Source of the DNA: Tigriopus japonicus
Taxonomy: Eukaryota > Arthropoda > Copepoda > Harpacticoida > Harpacticidae
Length of the DNA stretch: 64,000 nucleotides
Reading direction: 5' to 3'
NCBI GenBank assembly: GCA_010645155.1
Contig: CM021317.1
Location: 11,287,683-11,351,682 of the forward strand
The notes under the pieces were generated by a model that saw only the letters and a program-made list of their open reading frames with translations, was not told the origin of the DNA and did not search any database. Below are positions 1 through 11,849 of this stretch, in pieces (the first letter of the stretch is position 1; every line of letters begins with the position of its first letter). The translations under genes and the position numbers were made by a program.

Positions 1-534
1 ATGATGCCCGTTTGAGAGGAGGGCCTAGCAGAAAATCTTTCTCTATGTACGGGATCATGTCCCTGAATACAGAATACAGGTATATTCATATATTCACGAA
101 AATGAATAAAAACATAATCTTACTCCAAAAGACACCTTGATTGATAACAACATTTTTAGAGTTGTTGGAGCACCCACGAGTTTCTTTATTGTTTATTTTT
201 TATTGAGTTTTCCACACTTACCTCCTAGAGGAGTACAAGGAGTATTGGAATATGAAAGTAATAAAATAATGCATGAAAAGTCGGTAATGAATAAAAGAAT
301 AAAATAAAATAATTTAGGTGGAGTTAGTTCTACTTTAGAGGCTCTAGTCAGAGTGACAGGTGTGACTTGAATGTGGGCGGTGCTTGAAGTATCGTTGAAT
401 TGGTTCATGGACATTTTCCTTGTCATTACCAAAATTTATCAAGTGTTGGTTGGTGGGAGATGGAACCTAAAAAAAAGCATGCTTTCGAAGATGTATGAAG
501 TACACAATTATTACTCGTGCACGTTTCACTTACC

Positions 535-907
535 TTGACAAATCCGAATAACTTTGGCGGCTTCATGCCTATGGGTCGGTTTGATGTGGCGAGCTTCTCA
601 GTTTGGCTTGCATTTTGGATTGGGTCCACGTTTTGGTCTTGTTTTTGATCACCCGTCGCTCATTTCTTCTCGGAAGCCACTTACTTTCACATTTATCCTT
701 GTGGATGAGACACCTTTCTCAAAAGAAGGCTTCTTTCTTCTAATTTGTCCATTTGAAAGTCCATCAAGTCTCAAATCCTCGTCAACTCGGGTCGAATGAC
801 TAACTGATTCCATTCCAGCAAAACATTTGGAAATATCCTCTCCATGGTCAGGAAAAGACAAACAGTCGCGTTGATGAAGAAGGATAGACCCTTTGGGGCA
901 ATCTTAA
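535..907 (-). other. possible exon fragments of an unassigned gene at the left edge
   Basis: Two neighbouring minus-strand open stretches read like protein rather than noise. One (about 907 to 690) is rich in charged residues, includes RRKKPSFEKG, and ends at a strong donor (AAA|gtaagt). The other (about 659 to 536) carries MKPPKLFGFVK and ends at a second strong donor (AAG|gtaagt near 535). A pyrimidine-rich acceptor lies near 479 (ttttttttag). The two stretches are in different frames and separated by too little DNA for a normal intron, so I cannot join them. They may be alternative exons, a frameshifted pseudogene, or chance. No family is recognised. Confidence 0.22.
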
Positions 908-910
908 CAC

Positions 911-2243
911 ATCCAAACTTCAAACCATGATGATATTTTCTTGCTTTTCCTTCAAATTTCTTTCGATTGTATGTAGTGTTTCAGTGCGCCGATCGTTTGT
1001 TTTGCCCATTTACACGAACGATCAACAGCTGACTTTCGATAAAGACACCTACCGAATTTCAAGCGAGCAGCCTGACGGCGAGCCAAATCAGCCTGAAAAT
1101 AACGCGCCCCCCTTGGAACGTGACTATATTTGAAATCAAAACAATGGCGGAACTGAGCATTTTTTGGAAAAAGAAACGATTGAAGTGAATGTGCATCATT
1201 AATATGGGCGTTTTTGCTACCAGTGGTTTCCTGAAACACCTAAGCATCTTTCTTTGTAAGTATAATACTGGCCAAAGAGGCTCAAGATGTCAAAATCAGA
1301 GAATCACTTCTCATGAGGTCATTTCCAAAACGGTAATTCGAGCAATTCAAGTGCTTAAACATGTAAAACCTCTTCAATATTCATTGTAAAGCTATATTGG
1401 CATTACCTTCTAACAAATTTAAGCGAGAAAAATTTTAGTTGAAGGTAAAATCCATAAATACTATTCCCTTTTAAGTTATCATATATTTTTTTAAAGCCTA
1501 GGATTAATTTGTCGTCTACAATGAAATTGTAGCCCTTAACGTCTTGATTTCAAAAAGTACTAATACATGTCTTGGCAATTTTTTTAAACCGTTGTTTTTG
1601 AGGAAAACACCGTGTTGAGTTAGTTAGCAGAGCACAAAATCTCCATTAGGTGACCCTACCTTGCAACCTCCCGTGAAAAAACTTGCCCAAGCACAGATCA
1701 TCACTACTTTTTTGCCGGTTTTTATCTGATTTTTCGAAGTTTTAAGAAGAAAAAACTTTTTTTCCGCCTTTTTATAGTTTTTAGCGCCATTTCAAGGAAT
1801 CAGACATGATCGGACTTCATTTCGCATTTTCCCCATGGGATTCTTATGAACTTGAAAATCAGTTTTTTTGAAAAAAAAAAAATTGTTTTATCTTGCAATT
1901 AAAGTGTCATATCTTGAAAGTAAATTTGAATTACTAAATGGCAACATTCACGTAGCCAATCTGATTTGGATAATTATAATTAAATTCTAAAATGAACACA
2001 AATGGTCTCATGACAGCCGACAATTTGAGCTTTCTTTATAAGGCAGGAATAGATGTCATCGAGACTGGTGGAAAAGAGATATTCATTGGAGTTCGAAAAA
2101 GTAAAACTAAGTAACAAATAATAACAACATTGATCAGCATGAGGAATGTTTAAGTACAAAACAATGAAAAGTGAGTTTTTTCCTTTCTTCTTCTTTGGTC
2201 TGGCTACTCATCCACAAGGTGAAGTTTGATATTCACGGTTGAT
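911..2243. other. AT-rich spacer, nothing recognised
   Basis: Only short open frames are present, none with recognisable motifs or convincing splice context. Homopolymer A and T runs are common around 1700-1880. I see no repeat with clear ends here. Confidence 0.4.
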
Positions 2244-2249
2244 TTTATT
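2244..2249 (-). promoter_or_regulatory. polyadenylation signal AATAAA for the GDE1-like gene
   Basis: The plus strand reads TTTATT, which is AATAAA on the minus strand, about 105 bases beyond the stop codon at 2352. A second TTTATT at 2337-2342 is only about 10 bases past the stop and less likely to be the main signal. Confidence 0.45.
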
Positions 2250-2351
2250 CACACCGGCACTCGTCCAACCAATTATCAAGCCTCATTCAGCATCAGATAC
2301 TGGCATTAGACAAGTGCGGTTAGGTTTCAGAGGAGGTTTATTTGTTCTTTC

Positions 2352-3461
2352 TTATTGTGGCTCCTGGCTTCGTTCATGATCATTTCGGGAGATTGGAATG
2401 TACTCCTCCATGGGAATCCGGTCCAGGCTATCAGACATGATAGTGACTCGGAGATAGTTCTCCAGATAATACTTTTGTAACGAGTTATTCACGGTCCAAG
2501 CTAAGATGCGAACACCGCGTTCGCGCCAAAGCTGCACATATTCCGAGGTGAGCACATTCTTCTCGATGGCCACGGCCGATAGGCCCAAAAAATACCACAA
2601 GAACTCATGGACACTCCATTTTAACACCACGTCTCCGGTTCTCGCTAAATAGTGTTGCCAAGGCGATTCAAATCGTGGTCCACTGAGGGGCGGGCCGTAA
2701 TGTTGGTACGCCAGGAATCCCGGTCGCCACGCTAGACAACCCACAATCTTGGGGTCCTCTCTCCGGATCAGATAGATCAGGTGCGGGAAGAAGGACGACA
2801 CGAGCATTCGCGAATACAAGCCCGGGAATCGCTGGAAAAGGTCGATAGCGAAACGCGCCGTCTTCTCCGGTTCACGATAAGTCTTCAGGTCCATGATCAT
2901 CTTCAAGTCCAAGGCCAGACATTCGCTCACGAACGCGTCTACCGTGGGCAAGGGCTCGGGAGAAAAGCTTTCTTTTAGCACATGATGAGCGGCTACATCC
3001 AGCTTTTGGGCCCGCTCCCAGGTCATGTTTTGAATGGGTCCAACCCCGTCGGTGGTGCGATCGACCGTATCATCGTGAAGCACCACGGCTTGCCCATCGG
3101 CGGTGAAAGAGACGTCAAACTCGATGCATCGAGCGCCCTTCTCAGCCGCCAATCGCACCGCACTCAAGCTGTTTTCGGGTGCGTCTTCACCGGCCGCCCG
3201 ATGAGCGATCACGCCCAATCCGAGTCGCGCTCCGCCCGCTTTGGCGGGTGAACCATCCAGATTGCGAGGATCGAGTCCCAAGAGCGCATGACTACTCTCG
3301 GGATCCGGAGGCGGTAGACGGAAATAGGAAAGAAGACAGAGCAAGGCGCCCACGCCCATGACGTGAACGAATATGTGGGACAAGCCGCCCACAAAGGCCA
3401 AGGTTAGATAGAACCAGACCCAAGCCAGCATACACGAGCGCAAGTACAGAGCTAACATCAT
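2352..3461 (-). CDS. GDE1: GDE1-type glycerophosphodiester phosphodiesterase (membrane)
   Basis: This intronless 369-residue frame encodes a GDPD-family phosphodiesterase, which hydrolyses glycerophosphodiesters such as glycerophosphoinositol or lysophospholipid-type substrates. The N-terminus has two hydrophobic segments (about residues 3-24 and 26-47), as in animal GDE1/MIR16, which anchors the enzyme in membrane. The catalytic core follows: AHR at 86-88, APEN at 94-97, IEFD at 113-116 and LHDDTVDRTTDG at 128-139 supply the His, Glu, Asp and second His expected of the family. WSVHEFLWYFLG and RILAWTVNN further on also match GDE1. Length is close to the human enzyme (331) with a longer linker after the membrane segments. 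The upstream ATG at 3461 is the start because it includes the membrane region. Orthology to GDE1 rather than GDPD1/3 rests on the overall pattern recalled from the family, not on a search. Confidence 0.9.
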   Translation of the reverse strand: MMLALYLRSCMLAWVWFYLTLAFVGGLSHIFVHVMGVGALLCLLSYFRLPPPDPESSHALLGLDPRNLDGSPAKAGGARLGLGVIAHRAAGEDAPENSLSAVRLAAEKGARCIEFDVSFTADGQAVVLHDDTVDRTTDGVGPIQNMTWERAQKLDVAAHHVLKESFSPEPLPTVDAFVSECLALDLKMIMDLKTYREPEKTARFAIDLFQRFPGLYSRMLVSSFFPHLIYLIRREDPKIVGCLAWRPGFLAYQHYGPPLSGPRFESPWQHYLARTGDVVLKWSVHEFLWYFLGLSAVAIEKNVLTSEYVQLWRERGVRILAWTVNNSLQKYYLENYLRVTIMSDSLDRIPMEEYIPISRNDHERSQEPQ

Positions 3462-4686
3462 GTCGAGTGATTGTGGGGACTCAAAGGCCAGATGAAGAAT
3501 GAATCCGTTTAGCCCACCCGCCCATCCAATCTAGAATCTCGTCCGCATGACCACGCGTCGGCGGGTGTGAGTGTCACTCAAGGAGGAGTGTCAAAGTTGA
3601 CACACCCTGGAAAGAGAATAATGGAATCAAGACAAATGATGAGAAGTGCGTAGATTTGTCGGCTTTTTACTCGCTCAGCTTTTACCTGTCTCACGAACAG
3701 TGATTACCAAGGCGTACGTCTCACTGCAAGTGAGTCGGGTTGGCCTTGTTCTGTGATTTCCGTGGAACAACTGTGTGCGCCCTGAGCAGTCAATGCCTCC
3801 ATGCGCTTCCATTCGCACTGAAGACCTCAGTGTTTCCAGATTTCTTCGTGGAAAATACCCTAATAGCAAATTAAGCCAGCAATTACTCCAAACATATCCC
3901 CAAGGTGCAACAATACCCATTTTGGGGGTAAAATTACCGCAACATTTGGACTGGCCAAAGACACAAAATAAAACAACAAATACTCTTTACTTTAGACTTT
4001 ATCAATTCTAATCAACATGAATAGAGCGGCCAAAGATATTTAATAAAAATCATGAATGTTGTTTTTACTTTTTCAATTTGCAACAGATTTTGAATATTTG
4101 GGCATTTTTTCCAAAACAATCATTTTTTGGCAATTTGCAACTCCTACCAAAAACATTCTGGAATTTTGGGATTGAATACTGAAGCAAATCTTGGACAGCA
4201 AAATATATGTAGAAATCACTACATTCCAGGACTTTCAAGAGGAACCAATATTCTTGCTCTTTTTTGCTTTTTTTTTTGGTTTGTCAGACGGTTCTGAATT
4301 CTCTAATCCGCGTGCGAGCGTTCGAGCAAGCGTTCTTTGGAGGAGAATTTCGAAAAAAAACAAATAGAGGAACAATTTGGTTTTGAGAAAGTAGCATTCA
4401 TGAAAAATTTCTATTTTGTTTCAGTTTCTCCAAAACGTTTGTAACATTGATTTGAATACGTTCATTTCATTTTATTTAACACTTTATTCAATATTTATTT
4501 ACATTTTATTCAATCATATAAGTAAAATTTATTCAATTGAGGCAAAGTCGTCACACTCTTAAGTCATCAAAACGACACCACGCTGGTAAACAAGTCATGA
4601 TTTAAAGCTGCATGACTTATTAGGCGGTTCCAATGCTACACAAAAAAAAATCATTTCACACAAATTGAAGGTTTTGAGTAATGCCC
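3462..4686. other. spacer upstream of the GDE1-like gene
   Basis: The first 150 bases next to the GDE1-like gene are GC-richer and probably contain its promoter and 5' UTR. No TATA box or initiator could be assigned. The rest is AT-rich, with no recognisable gene. Confidence 0.4.
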
Positions 4687-4694
4687 ACTAAAAC

Positions 4695-5596
4695 CAGGGT
4701 TGGTCGGGGGATCAACTTTTTCGATTTATCCCCTTTACCCGGGGATAAACGGGATAAATTGGGGGATAAAGGGGATAAACGGGATAAATGGGGGGATAAA
4801 CGGGATAAATGGAGGGATAAACAGGATAAATGGGGAGGTAAACGGGATGAACCGGTAGATAAACAAAATAAAGCCAATATTGGTCCGACTTTGACATGTT
4901 TGAATAATTTTTGGCATCCCTGAAAGTATCCGATCAAACTAAAGGTTTAACATAAATTTTAATAAATTATACTTACAATACTCAGTAAATATACTAAATT
5001 GAAGATTATTTGAGTCAGAAAACTTCATGCTCAGGAAATGTAATACAGAGACACAAAAATGAACTTATTTCTAGAAATTAGGGAAACATGTTTGAAAAAG
5101 GGGGAAATCCCCTTTATCCCAATAAACGGGACGCTTTATGGTTGAGATAGTCCACCAACTAACCCTACAACATTCCTACTGAGCAAACAGCCTTTATCAG
5201 ATTGCAGCTACGAAGCTCCGTTTTAACTTCGGAAACACAAACAAATAAAAGCTAAAAACCTACGAGTTTTCATTGTACTAAAGGAAATAATTTTTGTGTG
5301 GGACTTTTTGAATTGAAAAAAGTGAGATTTTGTGGGAAATATAGTGTTAAGGAATTTTGTGAATAATTATAGAAATAAGGAAGAAATGCTTGAAACGTAG
5401 GAAAAATTGCTTGTGAGGTAGGAAAAATGCTTGAAGAGTAAGAAAAAATGCTTGAAAAGTAAGAAAAAAGCTTGAAAAGTAGGAAAATCCCGTTTATCCC
5501 GTTTATCCCTTTTACTACTTGAAGGAAAATCCCGTTTATCCCAAGGGGGATAAACGGGACTCTTTTCGGAAGGGATAATCCCCCCGACCAACCCTG
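4695..5596. mobile_element. hAT-like MITE, 902 bp, with 8-bp target duplication
   Basis: Both ends carry the inverted terminus CAGGGTTGGTCGGGGG, starting at 4695 and ending at 5596. The element is flanked by a perfect 8-bp direct repeat ACTAAAAC at 4687-4694 and 5597-5604. The 8-bp duplication and CAGGG terminus fit the hAT superfamily. No transposase frame is present, so it is non-autonomous. Inside each end are many copies of GGGATAAA or its complement. A second copy of the family lies in inverse orientation at 17989-20300. Confidence 0.88.
4740..4866. repeat. GGGATAAA minisatellite inside the MITE
   Basis: The octamer GGGATAAA recurs about a dozen times, often as the pair ACGGGATAAA / TGGGGGATAAA. 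The complementary form occurs near the other end of the element (5490-5580) and in the related element at 18000-18100 and 20225-20275. The unbroken reading frames here on both strands come from the repeat period and are not genes. Confidence 0.85.
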
Positions 5597-5604
5597 ACTA
5601 AAAC

Positions 5605-6962
5605 GTATTTTGAGGGTGTAAAGAGGAAAAAATAACCTGGTCAACATGCGTATAAAATTAAACGTGTAGATGGTTAAAATTGTTGGTTCATGACTTTAAT
5701 TTGAGTTTCTTGATCAACACTGCCTTTTAAACTGAATTGAAAAATGTACCTAAATTCCTAGACTCCTTTTCTTGAAATAGTACATGGAATTGAGAATAAG
5801 CTCACAGTTTTTGAAAACCAGAAAGTACAATTGCATTTCTGACAATCAAAGTTGCACCAAATGTTAACTTAACCATCTGTGAAATTTAAACAAGCTAAGC
5901 TTATCGAAAGTATGTGCAAAAACATGCCAAACATGTGCGTTTAAAAAGTCTACTTTTAAAGAAATGACCCCTTTTATCAATTTAAAAGTCCGTAACCGGT
6001 TTGTGACGTTTACTTGAAAATCCATATTGTTGCGGGAAAATATTAAAAAAGTGAAAATTTTACTTTTCCACCGTTATGAACAGATTACCCCAGATTTTAG
6101 AGTTTTGGGTAATACCCACCGGCTAAATTTATAACCCAATTTATGTCAAAATTGTCTCAGGAATCGATATTTTCTTACCCAGTAAATGGTAACACTGACT
6201 GACGTGTGCGTGATTGCCGAAGCTCGGTCGGATAGAATCCGCCCAATTACGAGCGAGGGACCTTTCTTCCTTTCTGCCTCCCTTTCTGCCTGGGTCTCAA
6301 AATTGGCCAAAATAGCGCCAAGACTCAAATGGCTCATTCATCTTCAAGCCTGTGTGAAAATTAAAAGCTCCCTCTGAAAAAAGGTTCTCGCGATGGTGAG
6401 AATTCCCACTTTGATGACGAGAGGCCTTGTCGTAACTTCCGAGAACAAATGAACAGATGAACCTAAAGCCTTAATTTGGGAGACCCTTGTTCAATCTCGA
6501 GCTTGTCGAACCCATTCAAACCACTTGTGTGGTTCCAGAATTTTAGAATTCTAAGATTATGGGTGGAAAAGATTTGTGGAATCACCAATGTCGGATAGGG
6601 GTCCTTAAGGCGAAGGTCGTGAAACCTGGCCGCTCTGATTACTAGGAACTCTAGATTTTTAACATGAACATGCAAGATGGGTGTGAAAACTAGGGCCACC
6701 GACCGCTATCCAGTCGGCTGGATTAACCACACCCACACAACCAAGATGAAAGGGCCGCTCATCAATCGCCCATCGTCTATCGCCTCATTCGTCTAGCTCG
6801 AACGAATTATTCCAGATAAGGGGACTTGACCCGCCTCAGCAAGGAGTCTAAATCCATATACAAAGAGTTGTCGTCGTCATCGTCGTAGTAGCCGTTGATA
6901 ATGCCAAAGTCGGTTCGAGTCGATTCATTGAGATCAAGTGAAATTTTTAATCGTTATGAGTT
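5605..6962. other. AT-rich spacer, nothing recognised
   Basis: Only short frames without motifs are present. Around 6220-6300 the DNA is GC-richer but shows no domain in any frame. Confidence 0.4.
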
Positions 6963-6970
6963 ATCTAAGA

Positions 6971-7190
6971 CAGGGGTGTGCAAACTTATTTAGTAGTGGG
7001 CCAAATTGACCGGACTGTTGGCGCTCGCGGTCCGCACCATCCAAACGGCAAATAATTTCCAGTATAACATTCACGGGTTATGCCAAAATCATGCTGCGGG
7101 CTTTTTTTCGCCTCGATTTGTTTTAAAGTCGATTTCCGAGTCTATTGAAAATGACAGATTCTCTCGCGGGCCAGGGTTTGCACACCCTTG
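6971..7190. mobile_element. short hAT-like MITE, 220 bp
   Basis: The left end CAGGGGTGTGCAAAC (6971-6985) is matched by its reverse complement at the right end (7176-7190) at 14 of 15 positions. This terminus is typical of Charlie-like hAT elements. Flanks ATCTAAGA (6963-6970) and ATCTATGC (7191-7198) agree at 6 of 8 positions, consistent with an aged 8-bp target duplication. No transposase is encoded. Confidence 0.7.
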
Positions 7191-7470
7191 ATCTATGCAA
7201 AGGAAATTAACTTTGCCCTTCCCAGAAAAACGAAGAGAAAAGTCCCTGAAAGAGTGCTTTTATAGGACCATGTTCTGTCAAAAAGTCGAAGAAAAATCAA
7301 CAAATTTTATTCTTCCTGAGAGCCTTCTTTTCAAAAATATTAAAACTTTGCGTTTCAGGAATTTCTGCAAGAAATGAGGAGTACTTTTCTAATGCCTGGT
7401 CAAAAGAGAACCCACAGATCATAAAATGACTAGATGTCGCCATTGTGAGAGTACCAGTTGTTGTTGTGTA

Positions 7471-7869
7471 CAGGGTTGTCACAAATTAGAGTCCCCCCAC
7501 CAAATCAAGAATCATTCGTGACACATAACCTTTGTGATCACGTTGTACTAATACCATTTGAAGAAAACAGTTTTAGGTATACTCAGGCAAAGTATTAATG
7601 AAATTGATTCACCCGTTATAAAACTAAGACTTTATTTTCAAGAATGGCTCCCTCGCTCAAGGTACGCATGCTCCATTATCAAAAAACATCCTTTCTTTTA
7701 GCGCCAATTAGAAGGACTAATATTGCCGAAATTCATTCAACAACAGAAACAAAGAGTTGTGTATACACCTGTATTTTCAAAGTTATTTTGATCTTAAGTT
7801 AACTTTATTGTCTCCTTTTGTCGCAATTTGTCATCAAAGTTTTTGGGACTCTAAATTAAAACAACCCTG
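7471..7869. mobile_element. Tc1/mariner-like MITE, 399 bp
   Basis: The termini CAGGGTTGT...TTAGAGTCCC and GGGACTCTAA...ACAACCCTG form inverted repeats of about 26 bases. Both ends are flanked by TA, the usual Tc1/mariner target duplication. No transposase frame lies between. The superfamily is inferred from the TA flanks alone. Confidence 0.6.
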
Positions 7870-7870
7870 T

Positions 7871-10800
7871 ATATTTAAGCTGTCGTTTCTAAATTGTAAA
7901 TTTAGCAACACCAAAGTACTAGAATCCAATCTTTCCAGATTTCTCCCGGCCAAACGTTCCCTCCAACAAGGATTTCATAATCTAAAAGATCTGAAACCAC
8001 ATCTGAAAAAGTGCCTGTCTCAAATTATATGTCATTCAGGCAACCCAAGCCAATTCTCCTTGGGCAGGATTGGCCACATCTGCCATTCAAAAGGTGACGA
8101 GATCATTGCCCAGAAGACAGCATGATTTCATCTAATGGCAGAACAACATCTTTTTGTAATTTGAGTATTAAGTTCCTTCTGCAATTCATAAGCTCATGGC
8201 AGCTTTCTATTATTTAAAGAAATGACTTGAGCCATAATTATTTTTGCAAGATCCAAATCACAATTATAGAAAGCCTGCAATTCCCAATCACCCTTGTTTG
8301 TTTTGCCAAGTGCTTCTCAGTCACAACATTTGAAACAGCTTGAAAAATCATCTTGAAATGGGATAAGTTCATCGTGAAGTGCTTTTCAAGTGTGTTTTTA
8401 AAGTCATGTTCAGTTCATTTGGCTTATGGTGGTACTCCTTCATGTGCTATAGTGCTACAGTCTATGGTTAATGTCCCACCCACCTTTGACAGTGCAACAG
8501 ATTTTATGGTATGAGCAACTTCACAATCAAAATTATTATGGGAATCAGTCAAGTTTCAGCTAAAGGCTTAATATACAAAGATGCGCAAAGGTCAGTCTTC
8601 TCTGATTAGACTGTCCTCTACCAACCTCATTCTGATTGGTCAAATAACACCTTGCACCAGCATGACTAGATATGGTGTGTCTTGGAAGCTTTCACACCCC
8701 AAAAATTCACCATTTGATGGCTTCTAAATCAAGAGTTACCTATTGAATCATGCACAAGACTAAGATAAAGGGTCCTCAACAAATTTATAAAGTTTTAGAC
8801 TTGAGATTGTACAAAAAACTGGAATGAGCCAATCCCTTTCTTTTTGGACACCCTGACAATCTCTCCTTGACATGGGATTAGGAGAGGGAGGAGAAGGCAG
8901 TGCAGCTAGCGGGCTAAATGGAGAGAAATGTCACTCCCATGAGCAAGGGTTTTGTTATGAACACAGTTTGCTGTTTCTCTGCTTCCCCAGTCATGGCGCC
9001 AAATTCAAAAATACGACAATAACCTCATGTGCTTGTGCTTTCACTCGAAATGCAAAAAGGGTTCCAAGCTCCATCAATGAGTTGGACTCAGTTCAAGAAA
9101 TGTACTTGCAACTCAACCAACATGACTATGGGTCAAATTATTAAAAATCAGAAAATAATGTGTACCCAGAGGGTACATTCAAATATCAATTCAAGAGTAC
9201 CAATCAAAACTTTCTAATCGTTTGACATTTAGGACTCGTGCATCATTTGGTCAACTTGGCCCGCTGTCCAGTTGTATTTCAAAGCATAGATATGCATAGA
9301 TAGGACAGGCTCAGCCAACTCTCCCTATGATTTTGTCGCATAATTCTGGGGTTAACTCCCTCCAGGAAAGAATGGTCACCTTTTGCAATCACCCGCCAAC
9401 TTGGGCTTAAGTGTAAACGACGACAAAGAACGTTAAGACAGTCAAGAGAAGAAAAAGCTTCAAATTGCGTGTTATCTCATCTAAAAACCCAATTGCAGTG
9501 GGTAGGAATACCTGTGTTTTCAGATGCCACAATTATGACATTAATTCAAAGGCTCTAAAGAACTTTTTGAGCCAAACTTGCTTTTCAAAAGTGCTCATAA
9601 TCCCCCATGCTCTGGCTTTGAACATTGATTTGGATGTTTGGCCAATAGTATTTGTGAGTGCCAAAGCAATTTTGGTGTCTGAGGCATATCAAAGAGTGGT
9701 TTTGAAACAGTGGTTTCATTTGTGTTGGAAAAGAGCTCCTGAATTGAGGCTTCAATGATCAAGACCAAGAAACATTTAAGCAATGGTGCAATGCCATCAG
9801 TTTGTCAAGAAACTGTTTGTCAATGCCCAGTGTTCTCTAACTTTTGATAATTAATACATCGATATTCCTTTGAAACTTTGGGCGCATTAACAAAACCATT
9901 TTCCACCCATTGTCCCACAAAAATGAAAATGTCATATCTATCCATATCTATGTTACGAAGTCGGAGTGTTTAACTACGAAAAGGATCTCAGGATAACACA
10001 ACCTCTTAATCATAACATTTCTGACATTCTCAAATTCGAGTTTGACCAACGTATTTCATGTTTGAGTGTGCTTTGGGTGTTGGGATGACAATGGGCTTGG
10101 ATACTAATGGTTAAAGAAGTTATTTTTGTGACCCGTTTGTCTACAATATCAGCTCAAAAATTGACAAATTTCTGCCTGGGCAGTCGAGCCACTCTTCTTT
10201 TTAGAGCACTTTGAGGTGCTCTGCCCAACTCCAGGCTACCAAAGCCAAAGCAATTTACCACGCAAGTGGCTGAGTGGGAGTGTCTTTTCTCTCCATTTAG
10301 CCCTCTAAGTGCAGCCACGCCACTTTGCTTTTCGGGCATAATTCTGGGCATCTTTAAAGCTCAAAACAGAATATTTTTCTAAGCATATATTTGCCCAAAA
10401 TTTAACACAAATGCATTTGGTCCATTGATCAAGTCCCCAAAGAAAGAATTTTTATTTGATAGTGTTTCTTGTAGTGCTTTGCACCATGCAGTTATAGCTT
10501 AAATTACTTAAAGAAACACAAAAAAGTATATCATGGAACTGTGGGATTGTGACTTGTATCATAACTAAAAGTAACTATTTGAGTCCTTTATTTGGAGTGA
10601 AAATGATGAGAAACCCATGTGTACCCATGAAATGGGCATGAGGTAATAAGAAAGTGCAATCAGCTTGGATAGAATAGAAGCAAAAGCTAATTAACATACT
10701 GAAGTGATATTAAGAATGAGGAAATGAGTAAATTAAAAGAGATAAAACACCTTTTGGGACTCTTGGTAGATTGATAGTTTGATATCTCAATGACAGTATG

Positions 10801-11790
10801 TCTGAGGCATTTTAATGCATAATATTGAACTTTATTATGGCTCTTTAAGTGCAAGAAAGCTATGTGATCAACTATTGCTTACATTAAAAATAAGTCCTTG
10901 AGGTATACAAAATATTCCATGAAGAAATATCCTAACTGAATTACTTAAATGGATATTTTCATATTGCATTGCCACAAGATAAAGCTATGTTAAATTTGAG
11001 GTTTCAGGTTGTCTATCCATGCATGAGTATTACAAAAATATCCAAACTTTGAAAATCCTTTACAGGGGAGATGCGGAGACTGCAAAAGAAAAAAAGCTAG
11101 AGAAAAGATACCTAAGTTGTTAACATCTAACATAAGTCTGTATTAAGTAACGTAGCTTTCTGAGCAACATGACGCTTACAGAAAAGGTTGCGTTGCCGTC
11201 AGCCGTACAGAAGTTCTGTAGTCTATGCCTCCGATCGCTCCCTTTGGGTTGCGTGAATGTAGCTCGAAATTTGGCGAGACTTCATTCCTAAGCGTGGCAT
11301 CATTGAATCGGAGCGCTTTCGATCCTCGGCCGAGAACGCGTCCTTACGTAAAAAAGTAATATTGTTAAAAAGAAGTAAAAGTGCGCAAAGTCTCTCAATA
11401 CTAGGGAACTCTCGGTTTTGGCTAGGTTTACGCGTATGTCGAGCATTCCCTTCGAGATCAATTTAGAATTACTGACGGGAACTAGCTCAGCTGGAAAGAG
11501 TTTGGCCCAAGCAACAATTTTCAGTTGAGCTTGAAAGCTTGCAAGCAGTTTTTAGGCGAAATGAAAGCAAAAAAGATAGGTTCAAATATATATTAATTAT
11601 ATATTAAAAATATATCAAACCCTCTGCAGCCCCATTTTTCTAGCATTTGACATCAGCTAGCGTCGTTGCTCTCAAAAATTTAGCCACCCTGGTGTCGGAC
11701 GGACTGACAGCTGATTTCATCTACAAACAACGTTTCAGTCAACCAACAACGCCGATTCATTCTTCGAACTTTCCAAAATCGAGGAATCGA
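7871..11790. other. long spacer with weak inverted repeats
   Basis: No gene is recognised. A diverged segment near 8890-8950 (containing GGGCTAAATGGAGAGAAA) recurs inverted near 10270-10310, suggesting the arms of an old palindromic element about 1.4 kb long. Its ends cannot be fixed. From about 11160 to 11460 the DNA is GC-richer and may be upstream sequence of SNRPC. Confidence 0.35.
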
Positions 11791-11797
11791 GAATCGA

Positions 11798-11826
11798 CAG
11801 ACGGACAGACAGACAGACAGACAGAG
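11798..11826. repeat. GACA tetranucleotide run in the SNRPC leader
   Basis: A short GACA microsatellite ends about 24 bases before the SNRPC start codon, so it probably lies in the 5' UTR or core promoter. Confidence 0.7.
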
Positions 11827-11849
11827 GCGGAACTTGGATCCCATCCACG

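Noticed and set aside
4656..4937. Several overlapping open frames with periodic peptides on both strands
   Set aside because: They arise from the GGGATAAA minisatellite, whose period lacks stops in several frames.
7757..8125. 122-codon plus-strand frame
   Set aside because: It begins inside a MITE and continues in AT-rich spacer; no motif, and composition is like its surroundings.
11483..11494. TAGCTCAGCTGG, a perfect tRNA A-box word
   Set aside because: No B-box (GGTTCGANNC) or cloverleaf can be formed in the next 80 bases, so it is at most a chance match or a tRNA-derived remnant.
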